Positions 1 to 6,782 of a DNA stretch of 40,928 bases are shown piece by piece. Within the stretch, counting starts at the first letter, position 1. Each line of letters starts with the position of its first letter. The stretch is from JAICYJ01 sp035473255 (GTDB lineage: Bacteria > Actinomycetota > Thermoleophilia > Gaiellales > JAICJC01), in assembly GCA_035473255.1 (NCBI GenBank), contig DATIOK010000036.1, positions 1 to 40,928 on the forward strand, read 5' to 3'. A program made the translations under genes and the position numbers. Below the pieces are notes generated by a model. That model was not told where the DNA came from. It did no database searches and was given only the letters and a program-made list of their open reading frames with translations.

Positions 1-934
1 AGACGGCCGCGTCGCGGGCCTCGCCCACCAGCTGCTCGATGGCGAACTGCGCGCGCACCCGCTGCAGCATGTCGGCCTCGCTTGAGGAACCGCTGATCTC
101 GGGCGCCTCCTCGCGGAAGACCGCGTCGGCCTTGGGCTGCAGCGCCGCCAGCCCACCGGCCTGGATGGCTGCCGCCAGGTCGCCGGAGCGGCTGGAGCGC
201 AGCTGCTCGGTGACGGCGCCGTCGGACCACTTCGGCATGCCGGCCTTGGCGGCCAGCTCGATCTGCAGCTGGCAGATCTGCTTGACGGCACCGTGCGCCA
301 GCTCGAGCGCCTCGACCAGCGTGTCCTCGTCGATCTCGTCGGCGCCGGCCTCGACCATGGTGATGGCCTCGGGGGTGCCGCAGACGACCAGGTCGAGCGT
401 CGAGTCCTGCAGCTCCACCAGCGTCGGATTCAGCAGCAGCTGGCCGTCGATGCGGCCGATACGGACTGCGCCCACCGGGCCCATGAAGGGCAGCGGCGAC
501 AGCATCAGGGCGGCGGACGCCCCGTTCATGCCGAGGATGTCGTGTCCGTGCACCTGGTCGGCCGAGAGCGTGGTGATGATCACCTGCACCTCGTTCTTGT
601 AGCCCTTCGGCCACAGCGGCCGGATCGGCCGGTCGACCATGCGCGCGGTCAGGATCGCCTTCTCGCCCGACCGGCCCTCGCGCTTGAAAAAGCCGCCCGG
701 GATCTTGCCGGCGGCGTACATCTTCTCTTCGACGTCCACGGTGAGCGGGAAGAAGTCGGCGCCAGGCCGTCCCTCCGTGCGCCCGACGGCGGTCGCCAGG
801 ACAACGGTGCCCTCCTGCTTGACCAGCACGGCGCCGTGCGCCTGCTTGGCCACAACTCCGGTCTCGAACGTGATCTCCCGGCCGCCCACGGCGACGGAGA
901 GCCGTGTTGCCTCTGGCTCCACTGCGATACTCAT
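1..934 (-). CDS. pnp: polyribonucleotide nucleotidyltransferase (PNPase), N-terminal part
   Basis: This encodes PNPase, the phosphorolytic 3'-5' exoribonuclease of mRNA decay. About 311 codons are visible and the frame runs off the left edge, so the second RNase PH domain, KH and S1 domains are missing. The protein opens with MSIAVEPEATRLSVAVGGRE and contains the first RNase PH-like fold, including family signatures GGFFKREGR, MVDRPIRPLWP and ILGMNGASAAL. The ATG at 932-934 is preceded by GGAAGGGA about 11 nt upstream. It sits directly downstream of rpsO, the usual bacterial order, and the intervening hairpins are annotated separately. Identification is secure; the end is truncated by the window, not by mutation. 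Confidence 0.95.
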   Translation of the reverse strand, partial: MSIAVEPEATRLSVAVGGREITFETGVVAKQAHGAVLVKQEGTVVLATAVGRTEGRPGADFFPLTVDVEEKMYAAGKIPGGFFKREGRSGEKAILTARMVDRPIRPLWPKGYKNEVQVIITTLSADQVHGHDILGMNGASAALMLSPLPFMGPVGAVRIGRIDGQLLLNPTLVELQDSTLDLVVCGTPEAITMVEAGADEIDEDTLVEALELAHGAVKQICQLQIELAAKAGMPKWSDGAVTEQLRSSRSGDLAAAIQAGGLAALQPKADAVFREEAPEISGSSSEADMLQRVRAQFAIEQLVGEARDAAV

Positions 935-955
935 GTCTTCGATCGTCCCTTCCTC

Positions 956-991
956 GGGCCGGCCGGATCGCCGGCCCATCCTCTGATGGGC
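956..991 (-). promoter_or_regulatory. two overlapping hairpins between rpsO and pnp
   Basis: On the transcript read right to left, a perfect 7-bp hairpin (GCCCATC, loop AGAG, GATGGGC; 974-991) is followed by a second 7-bp hairpin (GGGCCGG/CCGGCCC with an 8-nt loop; 956-977). They share bases 974-977, so only one can form fully at a time. There is no U-tract, so they do not look like a terminator. In E. coli the rpsO-pnp intercistronic region folds and is the RNase III/PNPase autoregulation site. A similar processing role here is inferred from position only. Confidence 0.5.
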
Positions 992-1006
992 TTGGGGTGC
1001 CCGCCT

Positions 1007-1276
1007 CTAGCGGCGCAGCCCCAGCTCCTTGATGAGGGCGCGATAGCCCTCCAGGTCGTGCTTCTGCATGTAGGTCAGAAGCCGGCGCCGTCGGCCGACC
1101 AGCTTCAGCAGGCCGCGGCGTGAGTGGTGGTCGTGCTGGTGTACCTTCATGTGCTCCGTGAGCTCGGTGATCCGCTGGGTCAGGAGTGCGATCTGCACCC
1201 GGGTCGAGCCGGTGTCATTCGTATCCCGGCCGTGTGCGCCAACGATCTCCGTCTTCTGCTCTTTGGTAAGCGGCAC
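1007..1276 (-). CDS. rpsO: 30S ribosomal protein S15
   Basis: S15 is a primary 16S rRNA-binding protein of the 30S platform. The 89-aa product, within the family's usual length, runs from MPLTKEQKTEIVGAHG to ALIKELGLRR. It contains the family signature around TGSTRVQIALLTQRI and the basic HHSRRGLLKLVGRRRRLL segment. The GTG start (1274-1276) is chosen because AAGGAGGTGG lies 5-6 nt upstream and the protein then begins exactly like other S15 proteins. It is followed by pnp. The canonical gene upstream, ribF, is separated from it here by two plus-strand genes, so rpsO must have its own promoter. Confidence 0.97.
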   Translation of the reverse strand: MPLTKEQKTEIVGAHGRDTNDTGSTRVQIALLTQRITELTEHMKVHQHDHHSRRGLLKLVGRRRRLLTYMQKHDLEGYRALIKELGLRR

Positions 1277-1456
1277 GCCTACCACCTCCTTGCCAGTCGT
1301 AGCGAGACGCCGACAACCCAGAACGACGCCGGCAAGCTGCGCCGATCCGCGATGCGGTCGAGGGGCAGGGTAGCACAGGGCCTGATCCGGGCTTGCCCGC
1401 GGGGCAGCGCATGTACGCTTGGGCGAACCGTCCACCATCGAGAGGGGCAGATCGGC
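1277..1456. promoter_or_regulatory. divergent rpsO / epimerase intergenic region
   Basis: This 180-bp region separates two divergent genes and must hold both promoters. A minus-strand TACCCT near 1365 could serve rpsO, leaving a leader of roughly 90 nt. A plus-strand TACGCT near 1411-1416, with TTGCCC 15 nt before it, could serve the sugar-nucleotide gene, giving a leader of about 35 nt with GAGAGGGG as ribosome binding site. The hexamers are weak matches and the assignments are tentative. Confidence 0.3.
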
Positions 1457-2395
1457 GTGAGCACTGCGGTAGTCACCGGCGGAGCGGGCTTCCTCGGCTC
1501 CCATCTCTGCGAGTACCTGCTGGCGCGCGAGTGGCGCGTAATCTGCCTGGACAACCTCGACACCGGGTCGCTGATGAACGTCAAGCACCTGCGCGAGGAC
1601 CGGTTCGTGTTCCGCTACCACAACTGCGTGGACTTCATCGACGTGGACGAGCCGGTGGACGCGGTGTTCCACCTGGCCAGCCCCGCCAGCCCGGTCGACT
1701 ACCTGCGTCTGCCGCTGCACACGCTCAAGGTCGGTTCCTACGGCACCCACAACGCGCTGGGCCTGGCCAAGTTCAAGCGCGCCCGCTTTCTGCTGGCGTC
1801 GACGTCCGAGGTCTACGGCGACCCGGAGGTGCACCCGCAGCGCGAGGAGTACTGGGGCAACGTGAACCCGGTCGGGCCGCGCGGCGTCTACGACGAGGCC
1901 AAGCGCTACTCCGAGGCACTGACCATGGCATACCACCGCCAGCAGGGCGTGGACACGCACATCGTGCGCATCTTCAACACCTACGGGCCGCGGATGCGCC
2001 AGCACGACGGGCGCGCGATCCCCAACTTCATCCGCCAGGCGCTGGAGGGGAAGCCGATCACGATCTTCGGCGACGGCAGCCAGACGCGGTCGTTCTGCTT
2101 CGTGGACGACCTGATCGAGGGCATCTTCCGGTTGACGATGAGCGACTATCACATGCCGGTGAACATCGGGAATCCCAATGAGATGACGCTCCTGGAGCTG
2201 GCCGACGTGATCCAGCGGATGACCGGGACGACGTCGGAGCTCGTCTACGAAGGGCTGCCCGAGGACGACCCGAAGGTGCGCCAGCCCGACATCACCCGTG
2301 CCCGCGAGGTGCTCGATTGGGAGCCGAAGGTGGGGCTCGAAGAGGGTCTTCGCCGCACGCTCGAGAGTCTGGGTGTGACCGCAGTCGCCACGTGA
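1457..2395 (+). CDS. NAD-dependent sugar-nucleotide epimerase/dehydratase, UDP-glucuronate decarboxylase type
   Basis: This is a 312-aa extended short-chain dehydrogenase (SDR). The NAD-binding Rossmann motif GGAGFLG is at residues 8-14. The catalytic elements are TSEVYGDP (116-123) and Y145-x3-K149 in YDEAKR. The segment EYWGNVNPVGPRGVYDE and the later RIFNTYGPRM are characteristic of UDP-glucuronate decarboxylase (UDP-xylose synthase) rather than dTDP-glucose dehydratase, so UDP-xylose formation for surface glycans is the best guess. The GTG start follows GAGAGGGG and places the Rossmann motif at the usual distance from the N terminus. The stop overlaps the next start by 3 nt (GTGA), so it is co-translated with the peptidase E gene. 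The pair interrupts the normal ribF-rpsO linkage. Confidence 0.85.
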   Translation: MSTAVVTGGAGFLGSHLCEYLLAREWRVICLDNLDTGSLMNVKHLREDRFVFRYHNCVDFIDVDEPVDAVFHLASPASPVDYLRLPLHTLKVGSYGTHNALGLAKFKRARFLLASTSEVYGDPEVHPQREEYWGNVNPVGPRGVYDEAKRYSEALTMAYHRQQGVDTHIVRIFNTYGPRMRQHDGRAIPNFIRQALEGKPITIFGDGSQTRSFCFVDDLIEGIFRLTMSDYHMPVNIGNPNEMTLLELADVIQRMTGTTSELVYEGLPEDDPKVRQPDITRAREVLDWEPKVGLEEGLRRTLESLGVTAVAT

Positions 2396-3072
2396 GGGAG
2401 CCGTGCGTCGTCGCCCTCGGCGGCGGCGGGTTCGCCGGCGAGGAGGGCGGGCTGCGGCGGTTCATCCTGGAGCTGAGCGGTGCCGAGCGCCCGCGCGCCT
2501 GTTACCTGCCGACCGCCGGCGGCGATGCGGCCGAGTGGATCGAGCTGGTACGGGAGCGGATGGCGGGGATGGCCGAGCTGTCGGTGCTGACGCTGTTCCA
2601 CCGCGAGGTCTCCGACATCGCGGAGCTGCTGCTGTCGCAGGACGTGATCTACGTGGGCGGCGGCAACACGGCCAACATGCTGGCGATCTGGCGGCTGCAC
2701 GGCGTGGACGGGGTGCTGCGCGAGGCGTGAACGCGCGGGATCGTGCTGGCAGGCGTGTCGGCCGGCGCGAACTGCTGGTTCGATGCCTGCTCGACCGACT
2801 CGTTCGGGCCCGACCTGGCACCGCTGAACGACGGGCTCGGCTTCCTTGCCGGGAGCTTCTGTCCGCACTACGACGGCGAGCTGCTGCGGAAGCCGACGTA
2901 TGAGCGGTGGGTGGCCGCGGGCGTGCTGCCGGCAGGCTATGCGGCGGACGACGGCGTCGGGCTCGTGTTCCGCGGCACGGAACTGGCCGAGGCGGTCAGC
3001 GAGGTCCCCGGCGGCCGCGCCTTCCGGGTTGAACCCAGCGGCCCGCGGCCGCTGGCCGTGCGTAGCCTGTAG
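2392..3072 (+). pseudogene. peptidase E-like (S51 family) gene interrupted by an in-frame TGA
   Basis: The reading frame starts at GTG 2392, overlapping the upstream stop, and encodes a 226-codon protein of the S51/peptidase E (dipeptidase, cyanophycinase-like) family. Residues 1-112 carry VVALGGGGF and VIYVGGGNTANML. Codon 113 (2728-2730) is TGA, and the same frame then continues with TRGIVLAGVSAGAN, where Ser123 is the nucleophile, and with GSFCPHYDGE, the His region. Both halves are needed for a complete enzyme. Homologues usually have Trp at the position of the stop (EAW..GVVLAGVSAGA), so a single TGG-to-TGA change explains it. Either the gene is newly dead, the base is a sequencing error, or the stop is read through. 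Other genes here terminate at TGA, so the code is not reassigned. Confidence 0.8.
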
Positions 3073-3074
3073 GT

Positions 3075-3255
3075 GGGTGATAGAGAGGTGCCGGGCACCG
3101 TTCCATCAGCCGTTGCACTCTCGCTACCTCCGGGTAACACCGCCTGGATCGCAGGTGCCCGGCACCCCCGTTCCACCCGCACGGCCGGTCCGTCACGTGC
3201 GGGTCACGGCGACGTCACGGGTGGTACGACGGTGCCCGGCACCTCTCTATCACCC
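3075..3255. repeat. 181-bp element with 27-bp perfect terminal inverted repeats and three GGTGCCNGGCACC palindromes
   Basis: The segments 3075-3101 and 3229-3255 are exact reverse complements over 27 bp, beginning GGGTGATAGAGAGG. Each contains the 13-bp palindrome GGTGCC-N-GGCACC (3087-3099 and 3231-3243). A third copy is at 3154-3166. The element fills the space between the convergent pepE stop (3070-3072) and the ribF stop (3250-3252), and the ribF stop lies inside the right repeat. It may act as a bidirectional terminator or be a REP/MITE-like mobile repeat. No target duplication is obvious and there is no T-tract. Confidence 0.75.
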
Positions 3256-4188
3256 GAGCGGTTGCCAGACCAGCGGCTCGGCGCGGACGGCGTCGATGTC
3301 GCGGTGCACCTGGGCGACCAGATCCTCGACCGTGTCGAAGCGCTGCTCGCCGCGCAGCCGTCGCATGAACTCGATCCGCAGGGGCTGCCCGCGGATGTCC
3401 TGGTCGAAGTCCAGCAGGTGCGCTTCGACGCGCACGTGTTCCCGCTCGTCCGAGAAGGTCGGGTTGTAGCCGACGCTGATCGCCGCCGCGTGCGACTCCC
3501 CCGGCAGGTGCGCGCGTCCCGCGTAGATGCCGATCGCCGGCATAGCACTTCGCGGCGCCGACTCCAGGTTGGCCGTCGCAAACCCGAGCTCGCGGCCGCG
3601 ACCGTCGCCGCGCACGACCGTGCCCTCCAGCCACGGCGACCTTCCCAGCAGCCGCGCCGCATGCCCGACCTCGCCCGCCCCGAACAGGTCGCGGATCCGC
3701 GACGACGACACCGGCGCGCCGTCCAGCTCCAACAGCGGCGCCGGCTGCACCTCGAACCCCAGCCGCTGCCCGGATGCTGCCAGCGTCTCGATCGACCCCT
3801 GCGCTCGGTGCCCGTAGCGATAGTTGCGGCCCACGATCACCAGCCGCGCATCGAGCGCCTCGTGCAGCACCCGTTGGGCGAACTGGTCGTGCTCGATCTG
3901 TGAGAACGCATGGTCGAACCGGATCACGATCAGCTCGTCGGGCCCCAACGCTGCCACCAGCTGCGACCGCCGCTCCGGCGTCGACAGCTCGTGAGGAGCC
4001 AGTTCCGGGCGCAGCACCACCATCGGATGCGGCTCGAACGTGACCACGCTCGAGCGCGTCCCGCGCTCGGCCGCTGCCGCGATCGCGGCCTCGATCACAC
4101 GCCGGTGGCAGAGGTGGACGCCGTCGAAGCTGCCCAGCGCCACGGTGCGTGCGGCCGGCCCGGCCCGATCGAGGCTGGTCTCGATCAC
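3250..4188 (-). CDS. ribF: bifunctional riboflavin kinase / FMN adenylyltransferase
   Basis: This enzyme phosphorylates riboflavin to FMN and adenylates FMN to FAD in the cytoplasm. The 312-aa protein has the N-terminal nucleotidyltransferase domain with GSFDGVHLCH (19-28), and the GRNYRYGH region (120-127). The C-terminal flavokinase domain contains GTVVRGDGRGRELGF followed by ATAN; most homologues have PTAN at that place. The GTG start (4186-4188) overlaps the truB stop as GTGA. The stop lies within the right arm of a 27-bp inverted repeat. No FMN riboswitch is visible, as expected for a gene internal to the ylxP-ribF operon. Confidence 0.95.
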   Translation of the reverse strand: MIETSLDRAGPAARTVALGSFDGVHLCHRRVIEAAIAAAAERGTRSSVVTFEPHPMVVLRPELAPHELSTPERRSQLVAALGPDELIVIRFDHAFSQIEHDQFAQRVLHEALDARLVIVGRNYRYGHRAQGSIETLAASGQRLGFEVQPAPLLELDGAPVSSSRIRDLFGAGEVGHAARLLGRSPWLEGTVVRGDGRGRELGFATANLESAPRSAMPAIGIYAGRAHLPGESHAAAISVGYNPTFSDEREHVRVEAHLLDFDQDIRGQPLRIEFMRRLRGEQRFDTVEDLVAQVHRDIDAVRAEPLVWQPLG

Positions 4189-5036
4189 GCGCCCAGCACC
4201 ACGGCCGGTCGCAGTCCGCGCTCGTCGGGCCGGCCGATCGCGACCAGCCGCCGGTCGTACACCAGCCGCACGGGCCCCGTCTCACCCGCCGCCGGCAGCA
4301 TCCGGCCGTGCAGCACATCCTCAAGCTCGCGGCCGTCCAGCACCCGCTCCGGCAGGTGCGGCAGCGCCTCGCGCGGCTGGATCATCCATGGCCCGTCGCC
4401 CTGCTCCAGGATCCGCTCCGGCGAGGCCGCGCGATCGACCGTGAACTCCCCCACCTCCGTACGCCGCAGCGCGCTGCAGTAGCCGCCGGCCGCCGTCGCT
4501 GCACCCAGATCGGCTGCGATCTGGCGGACGTACGTGCCCTTCGAGCAGCGCACGTCGATCACCGCCCGCTGTGCCCCCTCGTCGAACGAGACCACCTCCA
4601 GCCGCTCGATCGTCACCATCCGCGGCGGCGGCGCTTCGATCTCGCCCCGCCGCATGCGCGCGTAGGAGCGCTCTCCGGCGACCCGAACAGCCGAGGCCAG
4701 CGGCACCTCCTGCAGCACCTGACCGGTGAGCGCGGCCGCCGCCTCCCCCACGGAGGCACCGTCTGTCCGCGCGCCGGTCTGTGAGATCTCTCCCTCCGGG
4801 TCGAGCGTCGAGGAGACCGCACCGAACTGGACGACCGCGCGGTAGCGCTTGTCCAGGCCGGACAGGAACATCGCCAGCCGTGTCGCCCGTCCCGCCAGCA
4901 CCAGCAGCAGGCCGGTCGCGAACGGGTCGAGCGTGCCGGCGTGCCCCACCTTTGGGCCGGTAACCGGCCGCAGCCGGCGGATCACCGCGAACGACGTCGG
5001 TCCCGGAGGCTTGTCGACGAGCAGCAGTCCTGTCAC
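4185..5036 (-). CDS. truB: tRNA pseudouridine-55 synthase
   Basis: TruB makes pseudouridine 55 in the T-loop of tRNAs. The 283-aa protein begins MTGLLLVDKPPGPTSF. It carries the catalytic motif GHAGTLDPFATGLL with Asp37 as nucleophile, KRYRAVVQFG, and the later KGTYVRQIAADLG segment, all typical of the family. The GTG start at 5034-5036 places the KPPGPTS motif at the N terminus as in other TruB proteins. It lies 10 nt downstream of nrnA and overlaps ribF by 4 nt, so it belongs to the ylxP-rbfA-nrnA-truB-ribF operon. Confidence 0.96.
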   Translation of the reverse strand: MTGLLLVDKPPGPTSFAVIRRLRPVTGPKVGHAGTLDPFATGLLLVLAGRATRLAMFLSGLDKRYRAVVQFGAVSSTLDPEGEISQTGARTDGASVGEAAAALTGQVLQEVPLASAVRVAGERSYARMRRGEIEAPPPRMVTIERLEVVSFDEGAQRAVIDVRCSKGTYVRQIAADLGAATAAGGYCSALRRTEVGEFTVDRAASPERILEQGDGPWMIQPREALPHLPERVLDGRELEDVLHGRMLPAAGETGPVRLVYDRRLVAIGRPDERGLRPAVVLGA

Positions 5037-5046
5037 GCGCCGCAGT

Positions 5047-6066
5047 CTACGCGGCGGATTCGGCCAGCTGGCTTGCGACCTCGTCCACGATGAACTCGCG
5101 GATCTCCTCGATGCTGCCGGGGTGCGAGAAGCCGGCCGCCTGCTTGTGGCCGCCGCCCTGCGACTTGCGCGCGATCTGGGACACGTCGATCGAGCCGCGC
5201 GAGCGCAGCGACACGCGGTTGGGCGTGATCGTTCCGTCGGGGTGCGGCACCTGCTCGCGGATCAGCGCCGCCACCTGCACGCCGTCCACCGCCCGCAGGT
5301 TGTCGATCAGGCCCTCGGTGGTGGCCTCGTCGCCCTCCACCAGCGCCAGGTCGTCCCGCGTCACATAGCTGACCAGCAGTCGCCCGCCCTCGTACGACTG
5401 CATGTGCTCGAGCACGCGTCCCAAGAGCTGCATCTTGCCCAGCGGCAGCGTCTCGAACACCAGCTCGAACACCTTGTGCACGTCCGCGCCGGCCTCCACC
5501 AGGCGCGCCGCCAGCCGCAGCGCCGCCGGGCTGGTGGTGCGGTACTGGAAGCGGCCGGTGTCGGTGACCAGGCCGACGTACAGGGCCTCCGCGATCTGGG
5601 GCGTCAGCTCGATTCCCAGCCCGTCGCAGATGCGGGCGAGGATCTCGGCGGTCGAGGAGGCGTGGCCGTCCACGTAGTTGACGTCGCCGAAGCGGGAGTT
5701 GTCGTGGTGGTGGTCGACGTCGATCACCTGCGCGAAGCCGGCCCGCAACCGCTCGTGGTCGGGCCCGAGGCGCGACTCGTTGCCGCAGTCCAGCGCCAGC
5801 AGCGTCCAGCCCTCGGTCGAGCCGGGCTCGATGCTGCGCTCCAGCCCGTCCATGTTCAGGAAGCCGTACTCGTGCGGCAGCGGCGAATCGGGGTGCAGGT
5901 ACAGCCGCACCTGCTTGCCGGCGGCGCGAAGCGCCAGCGCAGCCGCGGACATCGAGCCGATGGCGTCCCCATCCGGGTTCTCGTGAGAGGCGATCAGCAC
6001 GCGGTCGGCCGCCGCGAGGGCGGCCACCACGTCGTCAAGCTCACGGGAGGTCGGGCTGTCTGTCAT
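5047..6066 (-). CDS. nrnA: DHH-family oligoribonuclease / pAp phosphatase
   Basis: NrnA-type DHH phosphoesterases hydrolyse short RNA oligomers and 3'-phosphoadenosine 5'-phosphate. The 339-aa protein has the DHH metal motifs HENPDGDAIGS (about 28-38), ALDCGNESR and VIDVDHHHDN. The C-terminal DHHA1 domain contains SQGGGHKQAAGF. The ATG at 6064-6066 is preferred over an upstream in-frame start because it directly precedes the conserved N terminus. It lies 26 nt inside the end of rbfA, consistent with coupled translation. The position between rbfA and truB is the common arrangement in Gram-positive genomes. Confidence 0.92.
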   Translation of the reverse strand: MTDSPTSRELDDVVAALAAADRVLIASHENPDGDAIGSMSAAALALRAAGKQVRLYLHPDSPLPHEYGFLNMDGLERSIEPGSTEGWTLLALDCGNESRLGPDHERLRAGFAQVIDVDHHHDNSRFGDVNYVDGHASSTAEILARICDGLGIELTPQIAEALYVGLVTDTGRFQYRTTSPAALRLAARLVEAGADVHKVFELVFETLPLGKMQLLGRVLEHMQSYEGGRLLVSYVTRDDLALVEGDEATTEGLIDNLRAVDGVQVAALIREQVPHPDGTITPNRVSLRSRGSIDVSQIARKSQGGGHKQAAGFSHPGSIEEIREFIVDEVASQLAESAA

Positions 6067-6436
6067 CGGGAGTCTCGTTGACGTGCTCTTCGGGAGGCGG
6101 CGCAGGCACAACCTGGTCGAGCAGTTCGCTCATGCGCAGAGCACGATCAAGGGTCTCATCATACTGGAAGATCAGCTGAGGGGTACGCCTCAGACGCAAC
6201 TCGCGCGCAACACGCTGCTGCAGCACGCCGTGCGCCCGTTCGAGCGCGCGCAGCGAGCGCGTGCGCCGCTTCTCGCTGCCGAGCACGCTGACGTAGACGA
6301 TGGCCTGGCTGAAGTCGGTGGTGGCCCGGACGCCGGTGACCGTGACGAATCCCACCGAGGGGTCGCCCAGCCGCTCGACTCCATCCGCCAGCACCTTGCG
6401 CAGCGACTCGTTTACCCGTCGCATCCGGTCGCTCAC
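6041..6436 (-). CDS. rbfA: 30S ribosome-binding factor A
   Basis: RbfA is a single-KH-domain protein that binds immature 30S subunits and assists 16S rRNA 5'-end maturation. The 131-aa product starts MSDRMRRVNESLRKVLADG and includes the family pattern VGFVTVTGVRATTDFSQAIVYVS, then RTPQLIFQYDETLDRALRM. The GTG start (6434-6436) overlaps the ylxP stop by 4 nt. The C-terminal tail is extended and proline/acid-rich, overlapping the nrnA start by 26 nt. Confidence 0.94.
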   Translation of the reverse strand: MSDRMRRVNESLRKVLADGVERLGDPSVGFVTVTGVRATTDFSQAIVYVSVLGSEKRRTRSLRALERAHGVLQQRVARELRLRRTPQLIFQYDETLDRALRMSELLDQVVPAPPPEEHVNETPDDRQPDLP

Positions 6437-6741
6437 CCGATTGCCTCCTCCACCGACAGCACCTGCGCGTCCGCCCGCGCCAGCTCGAACTCCTGCGATG
6501 AAAGGTAGCTGCGGGCCTCGTCCAGGGCGTGCATCGCCTCCCCCGCCTCACGCCGCGCCACCACCATCACCAGCAGCGACCGCTGCCACAGCTCGTGGTA
6601 CCCGATCTCGGCGACGGACGCTCCGTAGCGCCGCTCCAGCCGGCTCTTGACGCCCAGCAGGTGCTTGCGCTTGCCCTTCAGCGACCCGTTTTCGGGCAGA
6701 TGCAGCTCGAATCGCAGGATGCCCACGAAGCCCTCCGTCAT
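6433..6741 (-). CDS. ylxP: YlxP family protein (DUF503)
   Basis: This 102-aa protein belongs to the DUF503/YlxP family, normally encoded between infB and rbfA. The sequence begins FVGILRFELHLP and contains SLKGKRKHLLGVKSRLERRYG, followed by VAEIGYHELWQRSLL, the conserved family core. Its function is not established; the cluster suggests a role near ribosome assembly. The ATG (6739-6741) has no clear Shine-Dalgarno but a TAGACT hexamer lies 6 nt upstream, suggesting leaderless transcription. It heads the minus-strand operon to ribF because infB is separated from it by two plus-strand genes. Confidence 0.9.
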   Translation of the reverse strand: MTEGFVGILRFELHLPENGSLKGKRKHLLGVKSRLERRYGASVAEIGYHELWQRSLLVMVVARREAGEAMHALDEARSYLSSQEFELARADAQVLSVEEAIG

Positions 6742-6747
6742 GCCCCG

Positions 6748-6753
6748 AGTCTA
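6748..6753 (-). promoter_or_regulatory. leaderless -10 element for ylxP
   Basis: TAGACT on the minus strand, 6 nt before the ylxP ATG. No Shine-Dalgarno is present. The spacing implies that transcription starts at or next to the start codon. Confidence 0.5.
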
Positions 6754-6770
6754 CGACCGGAGCCTCCCAC

Positions 6771-6776
6771 TAGGAT
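6771..6776 (+). promoter_or_regulatory. leaderless -10 element for the antiporter gene
   Basis: TAGGAT on the plus strand, 6 nt before the GTG at 6783. It is divergent from, and only 17 bp from, the ylxP hexamer. No Shine-Dalgarno is visible. Confidence 0.5.
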
Positions 6777-6782
6777 GGATTC

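Noticed and set aside
2392..3072. Reassigned TGA (as Trp or selenocysteine) in the peptidase E gene
   Set aside because: Many genes in the window end in TGA, often in GTGA overlaps, so the code is standard. The position corresponds to Trp, not Cys, and no obvious SECIS-like hairpin follows.
3075..3255. CRISPR array
   Set aside because: The repeated 13-bp palindromes are few, irregularly spaced and in inverted orientation at the ends; no regular spacers or cas genes are present in the window.
4189..5046. FMN riboswitch for ribF
   Set aside because: ribF lies inside an operon with a 4-nt overlap to truB, and no RFN-type conserved boxes are seen upstream.
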